In this document: in pieces, positions 18,849-28,010 of the stretch
How positions within the stretch are numbered: position 1 is the stretch's first letter
Layout of the letters: the number at the start of each line of letters is the position of its first letter
DNA from: Alkanindiges illinoisensis
Lineage (GTDB): Bacteria > Pseudomonadota > Gammaproteobacteria > Pseudomonadales > Moraxellaceae
Length of the DNA: 64,000 bases
Direction of reading: 5' to 3'
NCBI RefSeq assembly: GCF_004377485.1
Contig: NZ_SNTY01000009.1
Span: 1-64,000, forward strand
The notes under the pieces: model-generated
What the model saw: only the letters and a program-made list of their open reading frames with translations
Databases searched by the model: none
Told to the model about the DNA's origin: nothing
Translations under genes and position numbers: made by a program

Positions 18849-19814
18849 ATGGATGCTTTAAGTAAAATTCTCGACGATATACATATGCGTGGTGCTGAAT
18901 ATTTATATGTTTCAGGTCGAAATGACTGGAATTTCTGTCTGGATACCCAGGGCGAGTTTGTATTTCATATTGTACTGTTTGGCCATGCCAAACTGCATAT
19001 TGATCACCAGAGCGGCATGACCACCCCACTGTCAATTCAGGGCGGCGATATTGCCATTATTCCGAGTGGTAAAAAGCATCAGGTGTATGGCTGTAGTGCC
19101 AATGCAGCACATATCAAATCCCATAACCTGTACCCCGAATTTAATGGCCACCGTAATGATCCGGTGCTTCTGGGTGATCCTGGCCGGGGGCAGGCCTTGC
19201 TGCTGACTATTCGCTGCCTGCTGGATGTGGACATGGCGCGACCCTTGCTGACTGCCTTGCCTGTGGTTATGACCATTAGCAATGCCATGGGCACAGGCGC
19301 ACCGCCCTGGTTACAGATTGGACTACAATTTTTGGCATTGGAAGCCGAACGCAGCCGTCCCGGACGTGACACCCTGCTCAACCGGTTGGTAGGTATGCTG
19401 CTGATTGAATGTGTGCGTGATCATATTGAACAGTTACCGGAAGGATCGGAAAACTGGCTGACTGCTTTACGTGACCCTCAACTGGCACCAGTGCTGAGTG
19501 CCATTCACGCAGAGCCAGAAAAGCCGTGGACGGTTGCTGATCTGGCCAGTCTGGCCTGCATGTCACGCTCTGCTTTTGCCGAACGCTTTAGCAGTACAAT
19601 GGGTGATACCCCACTGGCCTATCTCGCCGCTCACCGCTTGCGTCTAGCAGCATGGCATTTGCGTGAAAGCCAGATTTATAACAACCAGCAAAGTATTGCC
19701 CGCATTGCTGAAAAAGTAGGTTACGCCTCAGAAACCTCGTTTAGCCAGGCCTTTAAGCGGTTTTATGGCTACTCGCCCAGCCAATACCGTAAGCAGAATC
19801 CTGAGCCACAGTAA
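18849..19814 (+). CDS. AraC-family regulator divergent from alkB (AlkR-like)
   Basis: 321-residue transcription regulator. The N-terminal half is a cupin-type ligand pocket (FHIVLFGHAKLHID, GGDIAIIPSGKKHQVYG) of the AraC cupin_6 kind. The C-terminal 100 residues hold two helix-turn-helix motifs (TVADLASLACMSRSAFAERF; IARIAEKVGYASETSFSQAF) and the closing GYSPSQYRK. Its position back-to-back with alkB suggests it activates alkB in response to alkanes, as AlkR does for alkM in Acinetobacter. Here the effector and target are inferred. The ribosome site is weak (GAG). Confidence 0.9.
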   Translation: MDALSKILDDIHMRGAEYLYVSGRNDWNFCLDTQGEFVFHIVLFGHAKLHIDHQSGMTTPLSIQGGDIAIIPSGKKHQVYGCSANAAHIKSHNLYPEFNGHRNDPVLLGDPGRGQALLLTIRCLLDVDMARPLLTALPVVMTISNAMGTGAPPWLQIGLQFLALEAERSRPGRDTLLNRLVGMLLIECVRDHIEQLPEGSENWLTALRDPQLAPVLSAIHAEPEKPWTVADLASLACMSRSAFAERFSSTMGDTPLAYLAAHRLRLAAWHLRESQIYNNQQSIARIAEKVGYASETSFSQAFKRFYGYSPSQYRKQNPEPQ

Positions 19815-19817
19815 AAT

Positions 19818-19833
19818 GTGTGATACGTCACAC
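19818..19833. promoter_or_regulatory. Crp/Fnr-like inverted repeat
   Basis: GTGTGA-TACG-TCACAC, six-base arms with a four-base spacer, lies just after the regulator gene and about 270 bases upstream of the glycan cassette. It resembles a Crp/Fnr-superfamily half-site pair (TGTGA...TCACA) but the spacer is shorter than the CRP standard. It could also be a short hairpin. Confidence 0.3.
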
Positions 19834-20105
19834 TCCAAGATGACATTTTTGTTAAGGCTTACGGCTTTTTTAAGCCATTATTAAATAAAAATTAATTGGT
19901 CAAACGCTAGTGTAAAGTGGTTTAAACTCACTCAAAACCCATCGGGCGCGTAACAATGACTACAAATTGTTCGTGTTTCCACACAAAACGTAAAACGACA
20001 GCCACATTACTTATCGCCTTTAATCAATGCTCCAACACACAGACTTAATAAAACAATTTTGATTCTGCTTGTGGCAGTTTGATTTTAAAAACGAGGCAAT
20101 GATAA

Positions 20106-22010
20106 ATGACTCAGGCTCTTGCTGCGGCTATGTTTTGCCAAAAATTTCCTGTGGTCTTTGACTGGACTATTCTCATTGAAAGTCATCATCTGGATTTTGC
20201 AGAATTAAACAGCCTCAATTGTCACTCAACCGCATGGTCAATGAGCAAAGGCAGGCCATTAATCTACACACAGATTGAAAACCTGATTGCTCATGGATTT
20301 AAAAAATTCCTGATTGCACTGTTTCAGGTCGATGGCATTGTTAAACAGCAAATCCAGCAGTTACAGTCGCTCTATCCGGCCTGCACCTTTAAATGCATGC
20401 AAGTGCGGGATTCATGGTTTTTTGAGCAGGGCGGCGGCCTGACCTTGCAGGGTGAAAAGTATCTGCAACACTACATTAATATTTTTTTACGGCATGATCC
20501 GGCTAATCCTTCTTTTGTCTGGGTACAAAAAATCCAGAGTCGCAGCTTTAATCCCCTGCAATATTTAAAAATTGATCCACATCACTCTTGTCCGCTGGTT
20601 TGGGTTAAGGAAAGCCTGACCAGCAGCCCTACTTCAGATTCCACCACTGACCCACTCCATAAAAACTCATCGGTGGCGGCCTCAGAGCCGTTAGGATTTT
20701 GGCTGGATATTAAAGGCTTTGCCCATCGTTATCGCGCAATGCGTACAGCAGCTACGCTGTCGCACGGCTCTAGAATTCAGCGCTGTTTTCAGCAAGTGAA
20801 TCAGCACTGTGAAGAGATTCTGCTCAAGTCTGAGGACGACAGTCTTTTAGCAGACAGCAATAATGACAGCATGGTCGCAAGCCGTTGTTTTAATCAGGTG
20901 TCTATTGACCAGAAAATGGGTGTAGTAACCAAGCAATCCAGTGAAGTCAAAAAACTACAGCAGGAAGTGCATTTTTACCAGAGCCTGCCTGCACACTTGC
21001 AAATTTACTTTCCACGACTGATTGATTCCGGTATCAGCTCCAGTGTTGATAATGCAGGCACTGGAGCTGATACAGCATGGTATTCACTGGAATACTATCC
21101 CTATAAATCCTTGTCGCAATACTTTGTGTACTACGCCCTGCCTATGGAAAGCTGGGATGACATTTTTGACCGTCTGCTATTTATCCATCAGCAATTTACC
21201 AAGACAAGCAGCCTTGATGCTCATGCCTGTAATGAGGCTTCCCGGCTGATTGACAGTGAAGCCCTGAATCAGTTTTATGCACAAAAACTAAATGCACGGC
21301 TGGCACAGGCAAAAACCAGTGCCGCACTTGAACAAATTCTTGATGCCAAAACCATTTGTCTTAACGGACAGACCTTGCAAGGCTTTAGCAGCTTACAGCC
21401 ATGGCTAATGGATCAGATTCAGCAACTCAGCAGTAATGTAGAAATGGGTTTTATGCATGGTGACCTGTGTTTTTCCAATATTTTGTTTGAACCCGGCAGT
21501 GGCGTATTACGGCTGATTGACCCACGTGGTGATTTTATTGGTTCAGTCAACCAGGGCGACCCACGTTATGACCTTGCCAAGGTATTGCATTCAGTGCATG
21601 GCCGTTATGATTTTATGATTAATGACTTGTTCCGGCTGGAACAGGATGGCCTGAATTTTGAGTTCACCATGCCGCAGTCAGACTATCTGGAAAAACTGCA
21701 AACTCTCTTGTTTGACAAAATCGCTGCTCAAACCCCTTATGCACGCCATGAATTGATTTTGCTGGAAAGCCTGCTGTTTTTAACCATGTTGCCCCTGCAC
21801 CGTGACCAGCCCAAACGTCAGGTTGCCTTTTTACTAACTGGACTCAAGCTACTTAATACGGTTTATGACAGCCTTAAATCTTCTGCTAAAAATGGGTTAG
21901 AGCTACATAACAAGCCTGCTAACACTATAGCTATTACCCATCAGCAAAACTGGTCAGCCGAAGTGGCACAAAAAAAACCGCAGACAATTGAAGAAGTAAT
22001 TTCCGTATAA
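20106..22010 (+). CDS. Phosphotransferase (APH/choline-kinase fold) with unknown N-terminal domain
   Basis: 634-residue two-part protein. Residues about 262-580 form an aminoglycoside-phosphotransferase/choline-kinase-type kinase: an N-lobe with a VTKQS lysine and a QEVHFYQSLP glutamate, the Brenner motif HGDLCFSN (451-458; Asp453 catalytic, Asn458) and the metal Asp in IDPRGD (471-476). Residues 1-215 have no domain I recognise, and a Ser/Asp-rich linker follows. First gene of a four-gene cassette with an HAD phosphatase, a nucleotidyltransferase and a WavE-type transferase. This suggests that it phosphorylates a sugar or alcohol destined for a surface glycan. GAGG lies about nine bases before the ATG. 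Confidence 0.8.
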   Translation: MTQALAAAMFCQKFPVVFDWTILIESHHLDFAELNSLNCHSTAWSMSKGRPLIYTQIENLIAHGFKKFLIALFQVDGIVKQQIQQLQSLYPACTFKCMQVRDSWFFEQGGGLTLQGEKYLQHYINIFLRHDPANPSFVWVQKIQSRSFNPLQYLKIDPHHSCPLVWVKESLTSSPTSDSTTDPLHKNSSVAASEPLGFWLDIKGFAHRYRAMRTAATLSHGSRIQRCFQQVNQHCEEILLKSEDDSLLADSNNDSMVASRCFNQVSIDQKMGVVTKQSSEVKKLQQEVHFYQSLPAHLQIYFPRLIDSGISSSVDNAGTGADTAWYSLEYYPYKSLSQYFVYYALPMESWDDIFDRLLFIHQQFTKTSSLDAHACNEASRLIDSEALNQFYAQKLNARLAQAKTSAALEQILDAKTICLNGQTLQGFSSLQPWLMDQIQQLSSNVEMGFMHGDLCFSNILFEPGSGVLRLIDPRGDFIGSVNQGDPRYDLAKVLHSVHGRYDFMINDLFRLEQDGLNFEFTMPQSDYLEKLQTLLFDKIAAQTPYARHELILLESLLFLTMLPLHRDQPKRQVAFLLTGLKLLNTVYDSLKSSAKNGLELHNKPANTIAITHQQNWSAEVAQKKPQTIEEVISV

Positions 22011-22026
22011 AAACTAGAGGTTGAAA

Positions 22027-22521
22027 ATGCGTTTATGTATTGATATTGATGGCACGCTTTGTGAAATCAGACAGGCAAACCAGACCTATGCCGAAGTACA
22101 ACCGCTACCCGGTGCAGTCGAAAAACTTAGAACACTACGCCAGGCTGGACATTACATTATTTTAGCCACTGCCCGGCACATGAAAACCTGTGATGCCAAT
22201 GTGGGTATGGTTATTGCGCGACAGGGAAAAATCCTGTTGCAATGGCTTGAAGACCACCAGATTGAATACGATGAAATCTGGTTTGGCAAACCCAATGCGG
22301 ATATTTACATTGATGATCGGGGCTATCGTTTCAATGGCAACTGGCATGACATCTCGGTTGAACAGCTTAATACATTGCTCATTGATGATGCTGCCAAAAC
22401 CAATCCTACCCAAATACATAGAACGGCTGATGGCCAGATTACATGCAACAACAAAGCTGATTCCTCGGAGCGCACGACAATGGCTAGTATGCCTAGCGCC
22501 ACTGTCACTGAAAGTGCCTGA
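22027..22521 (+). CDS. HAD-family capsule biosynthesis phosphatase
   Basis: 164-residue HAD phosphatase of the capsule type (BcbF/EcbF-like). Motif I is CIDIDGTL with Asp6 and Asp8, motif II the Thr in ILATARHM, and motif IV IYIDDRGYRF. A non-conserved polar tail of about 35 residues follows the domain. AGAGG precedes ATG 22027 by six bases. A TTG two codons earlier is rejected. It starts 16 bases after the kinase gene stop, so the genes form an operon. Proteins of this type accompany sugar nucleotidyltransferases in capsule loci. The substrate is unknown. Confidence 0.85.
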   Translation: MRLCIDIDGTLCEIRQANQTYAEVQPLPGAVEKLRTLRQAGHYIILATARHMKTCDANVGMVIARQGKILLQWLEDHQIEYDEIWFGKPNADIYIDDRGYRFNGNWHDISVEQLNTLLIDDAAKTNPTQIHRTADGQITCNNKADSSERTTMASMPSATVTESA

Positions 22522-22575
22522 GTTTCAGCTTAAAAATATTGTCCGAATCAAATTATCCGAATCAAGGAGCTTGAA

Positions 22576-23325
22576 ATGAACATTGTTATTCCTATGGCAG
22601 GTGCAGGTTCACGCTTTAGCAAAGCCGGTTTTAAAACGCCAAAGCCACTGATTGATGTGCAAGGCAAACCCATGTATCAGTGGGCGACCAACTCTTTACC
22701 ACTGGAATATGCATCACGGCTGATTTTTATTGTGCGTGAAGATGCCTTTACCGAACAGATTATCGCAGACATCAACAAAACCTATGGCATGTTTGAGCCG
22801 CGCATTAAGGTGCTGGAAAACCTGAGCCGTGGTCAGGCAGAAACGGTTTATCTGGCGCACGACCTGATGGATTTGACCCAGCCGACCCTGATTCATAATG
22901 CCGATACAGCTTTTCAAAGCATGGATATGCCGGATGATGATGTGTTTGGCGGCCTGGTGGTGTTTGAATCAGCCCCAAATGATGCGCGCTGGAGTTTTGC
23001 ACGTACCCACGATGAACAGCCTGACCGGGTGGTTGAAGTGCGGGAAAAGAAAATTATTTCACGACTTGCGTCTACTGGAACCTATTATTTCTCTGATAGC
23101 GCCTGGCTCATGTATTCCATCAAGCATTCCTTAATGAACGACATCACCGAACAGGGTGAGTTTTATATTGCCCCGTTGTATAACCGTGCGATTGAAGACG
23201 GACATTATATCCAGTGCTTGAATTGTGAGAATTTTACCTGCCTTGGCACGCCAGAAGAACTGGAAAACGCCTTGCCACGCATGCCCTTGCTCATGAACAG
23301 CCAAATCACCCAGATTGCGGTATAA
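22576..23325 (+). CDS. Sugar-phosphate nucleotidyltransferase
   Basis: 249-residue GT-A-fold nucleotidyltransferase that joins an NTP with a phosphorylated sugar or alcohol. The N-terminal signature PMAGAGSRFSKAGFKTPKP (6-24) binds the nucleotide. The metal-binding Asp is in HNADTAF (Asp110), and GTYYFSDSAW and GEFYIAPLYN shape the acceptor site. It is shorter than RmlA or GalU and close to the class found in capsule loci with HAD phosphatases. AGGAG stands six bases before the ATG. Third gene of the cassette. Confidence 0.88.
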   Translation: MNIVIPMAGAGSRFSKAGFKTPKPLIDVQGKPMYQWATNSLPLEYASRLIFIVREDAFTEQIIADINKTYGMFEPRIKVLENLSRGQAETVYLAHDLMDLTQPTLIHNADTAFQSMDMPDDDVFGGLVVFESAPNDARWSFARTHDEQPDRVVEVREKKIISRLASTGTYYFSDSAWLMYSIKHSLMNDITEQGEFYIAPLYNRAIEDGHYIQCLNCENFTCLGTPEELENALPRMPLLMNSQITQIAV

Positions 23326-23401
23326 ATTGAGCCAGATAGAAAACGATTAACGACCTTTTGATTAAAGAATTCGACACCGACAATCAGATTACGCTCTAGA
23401 A

Positions 23402-24511
23402 ATGACAGAAAAAATGATCAAGCATCAGGATTTTTTTAAGTTAAACGCGGCGCAAATGATGCAGTATATTCAAAGCACTGCATTGCCGCCCGCTGCATTA
23501 TCGCATCGACAAACTCAGCGCAACGCACAACCATCAGCCAATGCATCTGGCACGCCATTACAACCTATTGACAGTCGTGACATTAGCGTGGTGATTCAGG
23601 GGCCTGTGTTTAGCAATATGACGCCATTGGCACCTAATGGTATTACCCGGCAGGTACTTAAAGCACTGAGGCAGCATTTGCCGCAAGCCACCTTAATTTT
23701 ATCCACCTGGAAAGGCCAGCCGATTGACGGACTGGATGCTGATATTATTTTACAGCTTGATGATCCGGGCACGACCAATTTTTATAAACCAAATGCCAAG
23801 GCAGAAAACCTGTATAACAATGGCAACCGGCTGATTTATTCAACCCAGGCCGGGCTGGCACAGGTAAAAACCAAATATACGCTAAAAATTCGGAGTGACC
23901 TGCTGCTATTCCATCCGCTGTTTAGCAGTTATTTTGACCAGTTCCATCATGTGGATGCGCCGTGGCATGTACTGGAACAACGCATTATTGGCTTCCCGGT
24001 TTATAGCCTAAAATATGAAACCACGCCGTACAATCCACAAAGCAAGCAAACTGAAAGAATTCAGCCACGACCATTTCATGTGTCGGACTGGGCTTATTTT
24101 GGTCTCACAGTAGACTTAAAAAAACTGTTTGATTGCCCGCTAATGGATGAGCCTGCAACCTCGCGCTGGTTTGAAACCCGTCCAAAACCTGCCAATGATC
24201 TTTGGCCAGACCGCTTATGGCGCTACTCACCGGAGCAATATATTGTATCCAATCTGGCACAACGCACCTTGGGCATTACACTAGAACATGCTTCACAGGA
24301 TGATGCAGAAATCCTGCAAGCTTCCGAGCGTTTTATTGCCAATAATTTTATTATTCTGGACCAGCACCAGTGGGGCTTATGGTCACTTAAATTGCAGGTT
24401 TATCAGGACCAGTTAGCACCTGAACTGTTAAAAGGCCTATATAGCCATCAGGTCTGGTATCGGGATTATCAGAAATACAGCATGAATACTCCAAATCTGA
24501 TGCAGGCTTAA
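23402..24511 (+). CDS. WavE-like lipopolysaccharide/capsule glycosyltransferase
   Basis: 369-residue protein with the WavE-family opening DISVVIQGPV (about residues 60-69) and later LKIRSDLLLFHP and HVSDWAYFGLTVDLKKLF, the pattern of Vibrio cholerae WavE and related LPS-core or capsule transferases. The first 55 residues are a polar, poorly conserved lead. No membrane segment, so it acts in the cytoplasm. Last gene of the four-gene surface cassette and followed by a bidirectional terminator. The transferred group is presumably the product activated by the three genes before it. Confidence 0.82.
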   Translation: MTEKMIKHQDFFKLNAAQMMQYIQSTALPPAALSHRQTQRNAQPSANASGTPLQPIDSRDISVVIQGPVFSNMTPLAPNGITRQVLKALRQHLPQATLILSTWKGQPIDGLDADIILQLDDPGTTNFYKPNAKAENLYNNGNRLIYSTQAGLAQVKTKYTLKIRSDLLLFHPLFSSYFDQFHHVDAPWHVLEQRIIGFPVYSLKYETTPYNPQSKQTERIQPRPFHVSDWAYFGLTVDLKKLFDCPLMDEPATSRWFETRPKPANDLWPDRLWRYSPEQYIVSNLAQRTLGITLEHASQDDAEILQASERFIANNFIILDQHQWGLWSLKLQVYQDQLAPELLKGLYSHQVWYRDYQKYSMNTPNLMQA

Positions 24512-24524
24512 TTTCTGCTTGTCA

Positions 24525-24569
24525 TTAAAAAGCTGCTTCCTCTGGATTAGATTACAGATGAAGCAGCTT
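24525..24569. terminator. Bidirectional terminator between the glycan cassette and zapE
   Basis: AAGCTGCTTC (24530-24539) and GAAGCAGCTT (24560-24569) pair, extended by TCTG/CAGA with a bulge. A U run appears on the minus strand (TTTTTAATG), so it terminates zapE best. Confidence 0.75.
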
Positions 24570-24588
24570 GGGCATTTTAATAAGGCTA

Positions 24589-24636
24589 TGATTCAATCTG
24601 ACTAGGGCTTAGCCTGACTATAATTTAACCTGATTA
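24589..24636. repeat. Three degenerate 16-bp tandem repeats at the zapE 3' end
   Basis: Read on the minus strand the units are TAATCAGGTTAAATTA, TAGTCAGGCTAAGCCC and TAGTCAGATTGAATCA. The first supplies the zapE stop codon, and every later unit begins with TAG in the same register. It looks like short tandem amplification around the stop. Confidence 0.5.
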
Positions 24637-25773
24637 GGATTCAACTTGTCGGTGTTCGGCCTGCAGGTATTCATCAGATTGCATTTCCAGCAGACGCGAA
24701 CGGGTACGCTCAATTTCAAATGCCAGTTTTTCACCCTGATATAACTCCAGAATGGATTGCTGTGCGGTCACAATCAGCTTGACCCGGCGATCATAAAATT
24801 CATCCACCAGATAAATCAGCCGTCGCGTGGCATCGGCAATATTGTCATTTAACACAGGCACTTTACCCAGCAAAATGGTGTTATAGGTATTGGCCAGCTC
24901 AATATAATCCGCTGGACTCCGTGGCTTCATACAAAGCTCGGCAAAATCACACCATAACGTGTCTTCGGTGCGGCCACGCGTTTCAATCTGGCGCTCATTG
25001 ACAGTAATTGGTTCATCTGAGTATTCATGCTGGCAGGTTAAGGCGGCAAAGCGTTTGGCCATCCAGATTTCGGCATCGTGAGTGAGCGGTGATAAATACA
25101 GATGCGCCTGTTTGAGTACCCGCAGGCGGTAGTCAATGCCGGCATCCACATTTAAGACCTTGCAGCGGTTTTTGATCATGGCAATCGCTGGCAAAAAGCG
25201 GTCACGGTGAATACCGTTCTTATACAGGCCGTCCGGTGCAATATTAGAGGTAGCAACCAGCGTAATACCGCGGTCAAACAGCTTCTGGAACAGGTCGCTT
25301 AAAATCATGGCATCGGTGACATTGGTGACAAAAAATTCGTCAAAACAAATCACCACAGCATCCTCATAAATGCGGTCTGCCACGGTATCCATGGGATCGC
25401 GCTGACCAGTCAGGCTATTAAGTTCCTTATGCACGCGCTGCATAAAATGATGGAAATGCATACGCATCTTGCGGCGAAAGGGAATTGCGTCAAAGAACTG
25501 ATCCATGAGCCAGGTTTTGCCACGGCCCACGCCGCCCCACATATAAACCCCATTGGGAACCGCAGGCTGCCTTAACCGGCCAAATGGTTTTTTGGTGGCC
25601 TCATAGCGCTGGATCAGTTGTTGCCAGACCTCATCCAGTGCATGAATGGCCGCGCCCTGCTCTTCATCCGGCATAAATTGGCCAGACGCCAGCGCATCCG
25701 TATAGCGCTGCTCGGGAGAACGCGCATCCGGCGCATAAGGATTTCTGGGATGTTCTGGCGCTTCAATACTCAT
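24634..25773 (-). CDS. zapE: Cell-division ATPase of the AFG1 family
   Basis: 379-residue AFG1/LACE1-type AAA-like ATPase, known in E. coli as ZapE, which associates with the Z-ring under stress. Walker A is GGVGRGKT (80-87), Walker B CFDEF (143-147). The Arg-rich segment MHFHHFMQRVHKEL and the sensor TLVATSNIAPDGLYKNG (about 191-207) are typical. Length and domain layout match E. coli ZapE (375). It is a single gene between the glycan cassette (convergent) and an alpha/beta hydrolase gene on the same strand. Confidence 0.93.
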   Translation of the reverse strand: MSIEAPEHPRNPYAPDARSPEQRYTDALASGQFMPDEEQGAAIHALDEVWQQLIQRYEATKKPFGRLRQPAVPNGVYMWGGVGRGKTWLMDQFFDAIPFRRKMRMHFHHFMQRVHKELNSLTGQRDPMDTVADRIYEDAVVICFDEFFVTNVTDAMILSDLFQKLFDRGITLVATSNIAPDGLYKNGIHRDRFLPAIAMIKNRCKVLNVDAGIDYRLRVLKQAHLYLSPLTHDAEIWMAKRFAALTCQHEYSDEPITVNERQIETRGRTEDTLWCDFAELCMKPRSPADYIELANTYNTILLGKVPVLNDNIADATRRLIYLVDEFYDRRVKLIVTAQQSILELYQGEKLAFEIERTRSRLLEMQSDEYLQAEHRQVES

Positions 25774-25875
25774 ATAGGCTGCTCTAAAACTGCGTGGACT
25801 CAGTAAATCTAAAAAAATGCGGGTTTGAAACGTCTTAAATCACGTTGGGGTGGCTTAAGAACAGATGTCACACAA

Positions 25876-26529
25876 TCAGGGAAAATGCTGTACCAGTTGC
25901 TGCCCTAAATCCGGCAAATGACCATGAAAAAAATGGCTGCAACCCGGCATCATGACCAGTTGCAGATCAAGCTGGTTTGCCCATGATATCACCTCGGCTG
26001 GCGGCACCACTTCATCCTGATCACCCATCAGTACTACGGTATCTTTGGCAAGACTGAGTTCATGCATCGGGTAATGATGCACTGGCGGCGCAACCAGAAA
26101 GGTTTTAACCAGCTTAAATTCGGTTAATTCTGCATTGATTTGCTGCTGGTTAAAGCGTGAAGCCACGGCTGCGGCAATGTATGCGCCAAAGGAAAATCCG
26201 GCCAGATACAATTGACGAGGTTGAAAATCAGACTGGTTTTGAAACGGGTTTTGCTGAATGATCCAGTTGAGAACAGCCAGCGCATCATCAATTTCGCCCA
26301 TGCCATTGTCATGCTGGCCGCTACTACTACCCACCCCACGGAAATTAAAGCTAATAACCGACACATTCTGGTTTTTAAAAAAACGGGCCAGTGTGGTCAC
26401 GACTTTATTGTCCATCGTGCCGCCAAATAAAGGATGGGGATGGCAAATGAGCACGATACGCTCAGACTGCTGCCAAAGTGCCCGTACCTGCAATGAACCT
26501 GCTGGCGCAGCAATTTGAATATCAGTCAT
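25876..26529 (-). CDS. Alpha/beta-fold hydrolase (COG2945 type)
   Basis: 217-residue small serine hydrolase. HPHPLFGGTMDNKVV forms the oxyanion region. The nucleophile elbow is GFSFGAY, the acid is Asp in GDQDEVV, and the catalytic His lies in GCSHFFHG near the C-terminus. This order matches the COG2945 group of uncharacterised hydrolases. ATG 26529 is chosen since GAGGG precedes it; the longer frame begins with TTG. Substrate unknown. No membrane or signal segment. Confidence 0.85.
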   Translation of the reverse strand: MTDIQIAAPAGSLQVRALWQQSERIVLICHPHPLFGGTMDNKVVTTLARFFKNQNVSVISFNFRGVGSSSGQHDNGMGEIDDALAVLNWIIQQNPFQNQSDFQPRQLYLAGFSFGAYIAAAVASRFNQQQINAELTEFKLVKTFLVAPPVHHYPMHELSLAKDTVVLMGDQDEVVPPAEVISWANQLDLQLVMMPGCSHFFHGHLPDLGQQLVQHFP

Positions 26530-26727
26530 TGGCGTAACCCTCAAACCTTAATTTATGGAATAAATGTCTGCCTACAACATGAGCCTGTGATCACCATGCC
26601 TGACATGGCCTGCTCAATGCAGAGCTGTATATTAAGGGGTTTGCCTGCCAGTTGTAATAGGCTAAGACTAAAATCTAATCATTAAAGCCAATAGAGATTG
26701 ATCTTTTTACAGGCTGTCTATTATTGT

Positions 26728-27759
26728 CTACCTAGCCTGCTGCGTCTTGCGGTACTGGTTTGGGCTTTGGCCACTCCAGCGCATAAAGGCATGGGCAAAC
26801 GCCGAGGCTTCGTTGTAATGCAGTTTTTCGGCAATTTGCTCAATGGAATCCGCAGTAGATAATAGCAACTGGCAGGCCTGCTCATACCGCAACTGGTCGC
26901 GCAGTTTGCGAAAACTGGTGTCCTGTTCCGCCAGCCGATAGCGCAAGGTACGCTCAGACAAGCCCAAGGCAGTAGCTACCGCAGCAATTGGTGGCAAAAA
27001 ATGCAACTGCATTTTTAGGTAATCCAGTACCTGCTCTTTAATGGATACAGCTTGCTGCTCTTCCTGTAAATAGTGCTGTAATACCTCATCGCACTGTTGT
27101 CGATAGCGCTGATGGGTAGCTGCATCAGCCACCATGATCCGGTGATTTAACGCCACTGTTTTACAGTAAAACGCGCCACAGGGCTGGTCAAAATACAGCG
27201 GCACTTCATAAAACTGCTGGTATTGCTGCAAGATATGCTCATCACGCGGTGCGCTAAACGGTAAATCAATCCGCTCTAGTGCAATATGGATTCCTAATGC
27301 AGCCTGCATGTCTTTTAGCAGCTTTAAGGTGCCTGCAATTTCAGCATCCGCCCGGAAACGATGCAACACCGGATCAGTTTCCACAGAATCATAGGTCAGG
27401 ATGGTTAAATCCTGTTGCTGCCTTAAGGCAAGCCTGCCAAACAAGAAAGTGATTTTTTGATAATAAACGCCCAGTCGCATGGCTTCCTGCAAATCCGGGC
27501 TGGTCATCAGTAGCATGAGTAGCGGTCCATAGCCTGCCAGATTAAATTGCTGGCCGATATACAAGCCAATGGCCGGATGGCGAATCTGCCCGACAATCTG
27601 CTTTTGAATGGCATATTCCAGCTCAAGGTCAATAGCGGCTGAAGGATCAAGCTGGGTCATATCCAGTGCCAGATTGTGCAAAATGGCCTGCGTGTCTTCG
27701 CCAGCAGCCTGCAAACCCTGCAATAAATACAATAATCCCAGCACTGAACGCTTGGCCAT
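26728..27759 (-). CDS. AraC-family regulator divergent from the flavin monooxygenase
   Basis: 343-residue regulator of the AraC subgroup with a helical N-terminal effector domain (arabinose-binding-like PF12625 type: LEYAIQKQIVGQIRHPAIGL, GYGPLLMLLMTSPDLQEAMRL). Two helix-turn-helix motifs follow (AAVATALGLSERTLRYRLAE; IAEKLHYNEASAFAHAFMRW) with the closing GQSPNQYRK. A GGGAGAACT ribosome site precedes the ATG. It is divergent from the monooxygenase gene across 251 bases that hold two perfect inverted repeats, so it probably controls that gene and itself. The effector is unknown. Confidence 0.9.
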   Translation of the reverse strand: MAKRSVLGLLYLLQGLQAAGEDTQAILHNLALDMTQLDPSAAIDLELEYAIQKQIVGQIRHPAIGLYIGQQFNLAGYGPLLMLLMTSPDLQEAMRLGVYYQKITFLFGRLALRQQQDLTILTYDSVETDPVLHRFRADAEIAGTLKLLKDMQAALGIHIALERIDLPFSAPRDEHILQQYQQFYEVPLYFDQPCGAFYCKTVALNHRIMVADAATHQRYRQQCDEVLQHYLQEEQQAVSIKEQVLDYLKMQLHFLPPIAAVATALGLSERTLRYRLAEQDTSFRKLRDQLRYEQACQLLLSTADSIEQIAEKLHYNEASAFAHAFMRWSGQSPNQYRKTQQAR

Positions 27760-27782
27760 AGTTCTCCCTTGCCATCAATTTG

Positions 27783-27836
27783 CATCACTAGCTTAATAGT
27801 GATGAACACATGCTTTTACTAAAACTGATAAAAGCA
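27783..27836. promoter_or_regulatory. Two perfect inverted repeats in the divergent regulator/monooxygenase spacer
   Basis: CATCACTA-N6-TAGTGATG (27783-27804) and TGCTTTTA-N10-TAAAAGCA (27811-27836) follow each other within 54 bases, the first 24 bases upstream of the regulator start. They are candidate operators for autoregulation or for another dimeric regulator. Confidence 0.45.
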
Positions 27837-28010
27837 AATTTCACTAAACAGAATATGTAGCACAGTTTACAAAAAAGTGCTTTTGCCGAAAAAAACAATT
27901 TTCATGTCAACCTTAGCATGGTTTATCATCGCGCACTTATTTAGTATTGCCCCCAAATTACATTTTTTCTTGAAAAAAATGTCTTACCTACTGTTGCCCA
28001 GGAGCCTGAC

